Positions 46,554-51,551 of a stretch of 51,551 nt of DNA are shown in pieces. Source of the stretch: Candidatus Stackebrandtia faecavium (GTDB taxonomy: Bacteria > Actinomycetota > Actinomycetes > Mycobacteriales > Micromonosporaceae); NCBI GenBank assembly GCA_019112895.1, contig DXIM01000049.1, positions 1-51,551 of the forward strand, read 5' to 3'. Within the stretch, counting starts at the first letter, position 1, and each line of letters begins with the position of its first letter. The notes beneath the pieces are model-generated. The model searched no databases and had not been told where the DNA came from. It saw only the letters and a program-made list of their open reading frames with translations. Both the position numbers and the translations under genes were made by a program.

Positions 46554-47414
46554 CTACGCCGGCGCCTCGTTCATCAGCTGCTCGGTGCTGCTCAACGTGC
46601 CTTCACCCGCCCGCGTCTCCGCGTAGGTGATGAGCAGGCCGCCGGACATGACCGTCATGGTCGCGACCTGGACCGCGAGCGTCGCGATCACCGAGATGAC
46701 GGTAACCACGATCGAGTTCACGCCCAGCATCACTGCCGCCGACGAAATGTTGCCCCCGAGGATGCTCAGCCCGAAACCGAACAAAGCCAGCAGAGCCACG
46801 CGGCCCAACATCGCGCCGAACGCCCGGTGAATCAGCCTCATTGACCGCGCCATCGCCGACCCGCCCTCACACACGACAACGGGCGCGAACAGCGAAAACG
46901 CCAACGCCAGGTACAGGCCCGGCAGGACGCACAGGCATATGCCGACAAGCACGCATATCAGCACGATCACGTGCCAGCCCCACACGACCAGGCCGCGGCG
47001 GGCCCCGTACGCCATCGCCTCCCCGAACGAGATCGGGCGCCGCGCAGCGTCCGTCAACACGATGCGGATCGCGGCCGCGAGTCCAGCGCTGGTGAGGTAC
47101 GACAACAGGATCGTGATGACGATCCAGATCCCGGCGAACGCCAGATAGTCGCTCAGAAACTGGAACATTTCGTCCTGCTGCTGCGGCGTGACAGTCGCGC
47201 CCGGGGCCATCGGCCCGCTGCTGACATAGCCCTGCTGCTGCTCATTGAAGATCACGGTGCCGATGACCGGCACGACGCTCCAGATTGTCAGGACGGCCGC
47301 GACCTTGGCTCCCGAACGCCGCACCATCTCGACGAGATTGGACCACCAGTTGCTGAAATCCCGTGGCACCAACGGATCCGTGAATGGCTGTTCCGTGTGG
47401 TCGTACATCGACAA
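46554..47414 (-). CDS. Multi-pass membrane protein of unknown function
   Basis: This is a 286-residue protein. About six hydrophobic helices (for example VAAVLTIWSVVPVIGTVIF, IWIVITILLSYLTSAGLAAA, VIVLICVLVGICLCVLPGLY) fit the DUF-type membrane domain found in actinobacterial glycerophosphodiester phosphodiesterase-like proteins, although no catalytic part is present. The start is TTG at 47414 (GGAG 5 bases upstream) or ATG at 47408 (11 bases). Divergent from nothing nearby; it lies between groEL and cspA. Function unknown. Confidence 0.75.
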   Translation of the reverse strand: MSMYDHTEQPFTDPLVPRDFSNWWSNLVEMVRRSGAKVAAVLTIWSVVPVIGTVIFNEQQQGYVSSGPMAPGATVTPQQQDEMFQFLSDYLAFAGIWIVITILLSYLTSAGLAAAIRIVLTDAARRPISFGEAMAYGARRGLVVWGWHVIVLICVLVGICLCVLPGLYLALAFSLFAPVVVCEGGSAMARSMRLIHRAFGAMLGRVALLALFGFGLSILGGNISSAAVMLGVNSIVVTVISVIATLAVQVATMTVMSGGLLITYAETRAGEGTLSSTEQLMNEAPA

Positions 47415-47443
47415 GGTAACTCCAAAAAGTTTGGAACATAGAA

Positions 47444-47482
47444 ATAGGGGTGAATATCTTCGTTGAAGATACTCACCCCTAT
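47444..47482 (-). terminator. Terminator of the cold-shock gene
   Basis: An 18-base stem (ATAGGGGTGA.. at 47444-47461 and ..TCACCCCTAT at 47465-47482, one mismatch) with a 3-base loop, 21 bases after the cspA stop, followed on the minus strand by TTTCTATG. Confidence 0.85.
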
Positions 47483-47502
47483 GAAGTCAGGAGCGCAACG
47501 TC

Positions 47503-47703
47503 TTAGACGATGCGTACGTTCTCCGCCTGGGGACCCTTATTACCTTGCGCGACGTCGAATTCGACTCGCTGACCGTCGTCCAGCGAACGGTACCCATCCG
47601 CTTGGATTGCTGAGAAGTGGACGAAGACGTCTGCTCCGCCGTCCACGGCGATGAAGCCGTAGCCCTTCTCCGCGTTGAACCACTTGACGGTGCCCTGTGC
47701 CAT
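47503..47703 (-). CDS. cspA: Cold-shock protein
   Basis: This is a 66-residue single cold-shock domain. It has the RNA-binding motifs K-G-Y-G-F-I and D-V-F-V-H-F-S-A-I, and ends in N-V-R-I-V. It binds single-stranded RNA and helps translation at low temperature or generally. AAGGAAG lies before the ATG. A 174-base leader upstream is long, as is common for cold-shock genes. Confidence 0.96.
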   Translation of the reverse strand: MAQGTVKWFNAEKGYGFIAVDGGADVFVHFSAIQADGYRSLDDGQRVEFDVAQGNKGPQAENVRIV

Positions 47704-47877
47704 GTACTTCCTTCTTACTGTGCGTACTCCGGCCTCGCGGGTGCGTTACCGGTCGATCACCTCATGCTGCTGCCCGAGACGTGTTTCCACGGCACTGGTC
47801 GCGAAGGATGACCAAATTAGGAGATTACACGAGGTGTCCACCGAGCGGCACCTCGCGATGGTGTCGAAAAAGTGACA

Positions 47878-49563
47878 TCAATCGCGTACGGGAACGTGGC
47901 GCCGGATTTCGACCATCCGGAAACGGTTCGATACGTAGGCTCCGTCGGTGAGCGCCGAGTTCGCCGCCGGGTTGCCTCCGGTGCCGTGGAAGTCGCCGAA
48001 CGCCGCGGTCTGGTTCACGAACACGCCGCCCGTCAGGTTGCACGACAGGTTGACGGCGGCATCGCACGCGACCGTTTCAGCGTCCGCCAAGACGGCCGCG
48101 TCGGTCGAATACACGCCCATAGTCAAAGCGCCCTTCTCGGCCACGACATCGGACACCATGCGCAGGCTCTCGCCGGTGTCTTGAGTCTTGACGAAAAACG
48201 TGATCGGGCCAAAGCATTCGCTGCCGTACGACTTACGGTCCTGCGCCGACACCGACAGCAGCAGCGGGGTGCGCACACGCGCATTCGGATACTTCGGGTG
48301 CGTGATCGTCCGCGACGGCAAGACCACGTCGCCCAGCGAGGCCGCGTTCTCGACACGCTGCGCGACATCGTCGGTCGCCAGGGCGCCGATCAGTTCGACG
48401 GCTTTAGCGTCGTCGCCGGTGAGCTTCTCGACGGCCTTGGCGATGCCCGCGGTGACCTCGTCGTAGCTGAGATGTCCGTCCGGCGTTTCGATTCCGCCTT
48501 CGGGGATGAAGATCGCCTGCGTCGTGGTGCACATCTGCCCGCTGTACAGGCACAACGTGAACGCGAGGTTGCGGCACAGGCCCTTGAAGTCGTCGGTGGA
48601 GTCGATGACGACCGTGTTGACGCCGGCTTTTTCGGTGAAGACCTGGGCCTGACCGGCATTGGCTTCGAGCCAGTCGCCGAACTGGGACGAGCCGGTGAAG
48701 TCAACGATTTTCACCTTCGGGTGCTTCGCCAGGTAGGCGGCGTTCGTGTCGCCGCTGCCGTCGATGCACAACGTGACCAGGTTCGGGTCGAATCCGGCCT
48801 CGGCGAGCACTTCGCGCGCGAACTTCACCGTCAACGCCAGCGGCAACACCGCGAACGGGTGCGGCTTGACGATCACGGGGTTACCCGTGACCAGCGACGC
48901 GAACAGGCCCGGGTAGGAGTTCCAGGTCGGGAACGTGTTGCAGGCGATCAAGGCGGCGATTCCGCGAGGCGCGATCCGGAACGTGTTCTCCAGCGACAGC
49001 GGGTCGCCTTTGCCTGCCGGCTTCTTCCAGTACGCGGTTTTGGGGGTGCGTGCCTGCTCGAAATAGCCGTACGCGACCGCTTCCAGCCCGCGGTCCAGCG
49101 CATGCGGGCCGCCCGCCTGGAACCCCATCACGTAGGCCTGGCCGGTCGTCATGTGGACGGCGTTGGCCATGGTGAAAACGTGCGAGTGGATGCGCTGCAG
49201 GATCTCGATGCACACTGCGGCGCGGATCTCGGGTTCGGCGGCGCGCCAGCTCGTCCACGCGGATGTCGCGGCCTCGATGAGCGCATCGGGGTCGGCCCGG
49301 GGGTACGCGATGTTCATCTCGATCCCGTACGGGGACTGTTCGGTGGCGACATGGTCGCGCGTGCCCGGCTGCCCCAACGCGAACTCGGAGTTCAGCAGGG
49401 CGTCGAACTCGGCTTTGCCGTCTGCTGCTGCGTTTTCGCCGTACACCCGAGGGGAGGGCGATTCCGGGTAGATCGAGAAATATCCGCGGTCGGCGATCGC
49501 GGCGAGCGCTTGGTCGAGAGTGTCACGGTGCTTATCAAGCATTGGATGCGTCATGCCTGACAT
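47878..49563 (-). CDS. paaN: Phenylacetate degradation protein PaaN (aldehyde dehydrogenase)
   Basis: This is a 561-residue aldehyde-dehydrogenase-type protein, of the branch named PaaN. It has the cofactor-binding segment A-C-N-T-F-P-T-W-N-S-Y-P-G, F-T-E-K-A-G-V-N (general-base Glu), the active-site cysteine in Y-S-G-Q-M-C-T-T, and F-G-P-I-T-F-F-V. In phenylacetate breakdown PaaN-type enzymes oxidise a ring-cleavage aldehyde. No other paa genes lie in the window, so the pathway role is only family-based. Confidence 0.9.
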   Translation of the reverse strand: MSGMTHPMLDKHRDTLDQALAAIADRGYFSIYPESPSPRVYGENAAADGKAEFDALLNSEFALGQPGTRDHVATEQSPYGIEMNIAYPRADPDALIEAATSAWTSWRAAEPEIRAAVCIEILQRIHSHVFTMANAVHMTTGQAYVMGFQAGGPHALDRGLEAVAYGYFEQARTPKTAYWKKPAGKGDPLSLENTFRIAPRGIAALIACNTFPTWNSYPGLFASLVTGNPVIVKPHPFAVLPLALTVKFAREVLAEAGFDPNLVTLCIDGSGDTNAAYLAKHPKVKIVDFTGSSQFGDWLEANAGQAQVFTEKAGVNTVVIDSTDDFKGLCRNLAFTLCLYSGQMCTTTQAIFIPEGGIETPDGHLSYDEVTAGIAKAVEKLTGDDAKAVELIGALATDDVAQRVENAASLGDVVLPSRTITHPKYPNARVRTPLLLSVSAQDRKSYGSECFGPITFFVKTQDTGESLRMVSDVVAEKGALTMGVYSTDAAVLADAETVACDAAVNLSCNLTGGVFVNQTAAFGDFHGTGGNPAANSALTDGAYVSNRFRMVEIRRHVPVRD

Positions 49564-49639
49564 GATGCCGCACCTTTCGCAGATGTAAAACCACTCGCGT
49601 CCACCAGCGAGAAACTTCTCAACGCGACGCGCAGCGCAG

Positions 49640-49691
49640 GCTTTCGCCTGCGACCGTGGCGGATGACGCGCCTACGGTCGCAGGCGAAAGC
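49640..49691 (-). terminator. Terminator of the tandem GNAT genes
   Basis: A perfect 18-bp inverted repeat (GCTTTCGCCTGCGACCGT at 49640-49657 with its complement at 49674-49691), 16-base loop, between the GNAT gene end and the paaN start. No T-run, typical of high-GC DNA. Confidence 0.75.
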
Positions 49692-49725
49692 GGAACCCGA
49701 AAAGGATGAAAGCTTATTGACGTGC

Positions 49726-50754
49726 TCAAATGGCGCGCTGGTATTCGTACAAATAGTCCAACGGCCGATACCCGACGGCGTCGTTGATGGCGACCATGTG
49801 CGCGTTCGAACCGGCGTTATCGGTGTTCATGTACCGCACTTGGGGACGCAGGTGCCGCAGCTGGGCATGGTTTTCGAGCTTGATCCGCAGGCCGAGCTTA
49901 TGTCCACGATGGTTCCGGTCGACCATGGTGATGAACTGCTGGGCATGATCGCCGGGCTGCGTCGCGACGCCGACCACCGTCGTGGCGACGATTTTTTCGC
50001 TACCTTTAGGACGCGCAACAACACCACATAGGAACAATCCCGCTTTGATGCCGAGGTCGTCGCTGAGGCGCATCTGGTCCGCATCGAACTTCTCCGGCTC
50101 GATGTTCAGATCGCCCAGCGGCACGTCCTCAAGGAACGTGCTGTTGAGCACCGCCAACGGCGCATACAGCTCCTCCGGCAGGCGCGTGTTCCACGCGATC
50201 GTCTCGTAGTCGACCGACGCCGCACGGGTTTCAGCGTGCAGGCGTTCCTCCGCCGCCACGTCAGCCATGGCAAGGTCCGCCCGACGATTCACGGATACCA
50301 GGGCGCAGGTGAACCCCTGCGAGTCCAGAAAACGCCACCCAGCGGCGGACCGTTCCACCCCTCCTTCGACAGTGCCGACCGCGTCGGCTTCCAAGGTGCT
50401 GCGCTGGCGCGAGCGGGCGAGGTCGATCGCGTGCTCCATCAACATGCGACCGATACCGCGGCGGCGGTGGTCGGGGTGCACGACGAGATCGATCATGCAC
50501 AGGTGCGTGTTGTACCTCTGCGGCAGACTCAGCCCCAGGTATGCACGGAAACCATTCTCGCCACGGACAACGAAATGCAGGTCGGTGTAGTGCGGCCTCG
50601 GGTTGTGCAACCGCGACGGTTTCTCGATCCCGCACGGCATCGGATTGTCTGGGGTATCGGTCTCGTTGGCGGTGCGAAGCAGGTCCAGGTAGGCGGCGAC
50701 GTCGGCATCGTCGTGTATGTCGAGTTCGGATATGTCAACAGTGTCCATAATCAT
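49726..50754 (-). CDS. GNAT family N-acetyltransferase (double domain)
   Basis: This is a 342-residue protein with two GNAT-like halves. The first has the acetyl-CoA loop H-P-D-H-R-R-R-G-I-G (about residues 93-102); the second has D-R-N-H-R-G-H-K-L-G and N-A-H-M-V-A-I-N-D-A-V-G-Y-R-P. It is a paralogue of the next gene upstream, which shares H-R-G-H-x-L-G and H-M-x-A-I-N-D-A-x-G-Y-R. ATG at 50754 overlaps the neighbour's stop by 4 bases. Acetylates an unknown amine. Confidence 0.88.
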   Translation of the reverse strand: MIMDTVDISELDIHDDADVAAYLDLLRTANETDTPDNPMPCGIEKPSRLHNPRPHYTDLHFVVRGENGFRAYLGLSLPQRYNTHLCMIDLVVHPDHRRRGIGRMLMEHAIDLARSRQRSTLEADAVGTVEGGVERSAAGWRFLDSQGFTCALVSVNRRADLAMADVAAEERLHAETRAASVDYETIAWNTRLPEELYAPLAVLNSTFLEDVPLGDLNIEPEKFDADQMRLSDDLGIKAGLFLCGVVARPKGSEKIVATTVVGVATQPGDHAQQFITMVDRNHRGHKLGLRIKLENHAQLRHLRPQVRYMNTDNAGSNAHMVAINDAVGYRPLDYLYEYQRAI

Positions 50755-51551
50755 TCCAATTTCTTCTCGTAAGCCGCCCAGGTGGAGACGAGCCGATAGC
50801 CCAGGGCGTCATTGATCGCGATCATGTGGGAGTTTTCGGCCGCGTTCCATGTGTGTACGCGCCGCAACAGCGGCCGGTATCGACGCAGCTCGCGCGTGTT
50901 CGCGATCTTCAGCATCATGCCGAGACGGTGCCCCCGAAAGTCACGGTCGACAATGGTGCTCCCCTGCCAGGCATCGAACTCTTCCGGGCTTTTGACGAAG
51001 ACCTCGGTGAAACCGGCGAGACGTCCATCTTTGATGTGGCGCGCACCGGCGCCGAATTTCACCCCGCCGCACAGTTTCAAATGATGTTCCGCCTCCCGGA
51101 TGCGCGCGTGGTCGTAGTGCTCGGGTTCGAGCGACAACGTGCCGGTCGGCGACTCGGTCAGCAACCGTCCCTCGAGGCGGGCCACGCCCGCGACCAGGTC
51201 TTCGGGGACCTCGTTGACCCAGGTCACCAGCTCAAAGTCTTTCGCTTTGGCGCTGGCCTCGGAGAATGCGTCGTCGAGTGCGGCCTCGTCGGACTCGGCG
51301 AAATCGACGGTGCGTTGATCTTCGGATACCGCCCACACAAAACCGTGGGAGCGTGCGAAACGTTCGCCCGCTTCGTCGCGCGGGAACGCGACATCGTAAT
51401 GGGCCGGCATGTACGAATGGATCGTGTCGCGCCCGTATTTGGATAGCCGCGCCTCGACCTGTTGCAGCATTGCGGTTCCGAGCCCCTGTTTGCGCAGGTC
51501 GGGATGCACCATCAGGTCCACTTCCGCCATGTGCTGGTTGTCCTGCAGCGG
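50751..51551 (-). CDS. GNAT family N-acetyltransferase, 5' end cut by window
   Basis: The frame is open to the window edge at 51551; the visible 266 residues end at a stop at 50751-50753. The first half has L-M-V-H-P-D-L-R-K-Q-G-L-G (acetyl-CoA loop), and the second has D-R-D-F-R-G-H-R-L-G-M-M-L-K and N-S-H-M-I-A-I-N-D-A-L-G-Y-R. It is the paralogue and operon partner of the downstream GNAT gene, with a 4-base overlap. Probably a tandem duplication. Confidence 0.88.
   Translation of the reverse strand, partial: PLQDNQHMAEVDLMVHPDLRKQGLGTAMLQQVEARLSKYGRDTIHSYMPAHYDVAFPRDEAGERFARSHGFVWAVSEDQRTVDFAESDEAALDDAFSEASAKAKDFELVTWVNEVPEDLVAGVARLEGRLLTESPTGTLSLEPEHYDHARIREAEHHLKLCGGVKFGAGARHIKDGRLAGFTEVFVKSPEEFDAWQGSTIVDRDFRGHRLGMMLKIANTRELRRYRPLLRRVHTWNAAENSHMIAINDALGYRLVSTWAAYEKKLE

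Noticed and set aside
47872..49560. Forward frame of 562 codons antisense to paaN
   Set aside because: Mirror of paaN codon usage; the reverse frame has a complete aldehyde-dehydrogenase motif set.

Overview
The window is chromosomal DNA of a high-GC actinobacterium. The evidence is GTG and TTG starts with clear Shine-Dalgarno (SD) sequences, the gene set crgA / DUF881 / class E sortase, the block dnaX-ybaB-recR near lysC-asd, a stand-alone groEL ending in a GGMGGF-type tail behind two CIRCE operators, a small SRP RNA of actinobacterial type, and an actinobacterial-style leuA leader peptide. The gene order and the type VII secretion (T7SS)-like genes could fit Glycomycetaceae or Micromonosporaceae relatives, but the lineage below phylum is only a guess.

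Layout. Positions 1-5400 hold an accessory cluster of WXG-like proteins typical of T7SS substrates: three forward genes (one a long proline-rich fusion with W-G-x-N-P-W repeats), then two reverse genes (a tandem YbaB-like protein and a WXG-like protein with a hydrophobic middle). Positions 5680-6835 hold a CGNR-type regulator with a DHFR-like reductase. 7204-10099 has a secreted four-cysteine protein and asd-lysC. 10233-13365 has a lipoprotein, a nitroreductase and an MBL-fold hydrolase. 13481-15331 is leuA with a leucine leader peptide. 15419-15727 is a short DivIVA-domain protein. 16060-21953 is a complete five-gene peptide ABC transporter.

22087-27016 is a housekeeping block on the minus strand: recR, ybaB, dnaX, purD, SRP RNA and a sterol-carrier-like gene. 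27277-28989 is a surface or membrane protein with a low-complexity Y/G/Q/S tail. purF and purM follow, and they converge on a membrane protein at a perfect palindrome made from the two stop codons. Then come deoD, a small membrane protein, sortase E, DUF881 and crgA (cell wall and division), followed by an isolated iron-box-like palindrome. The thiolase, PH-domain, BKACE, asparaginase, RIO-kinase, murQ and M19 dipeptidase genes follow. The right end carries groEL with CIRCE, a membrane protein, a cold-shock protein, paaN and two tandem GNAT acetyltransferase genes, the last cut by the window edge.

The least ordinary observations are: an untranslated leader of the RIO-kinase gene that hides its start codon in a hairpin behind a short upstream ORF; a FUS-like repeat tail on a membrane protein; an orphan DtxR/IdeR-like box between two convergent genes; a leuA leader whose hairpin carries an 8-nt complement to the leuA ribosome site; and the YbaB-duplication / WXG-fusion gene set at the left edge. 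No tRNA, rRNA, CRISPR array or transposase was seen.
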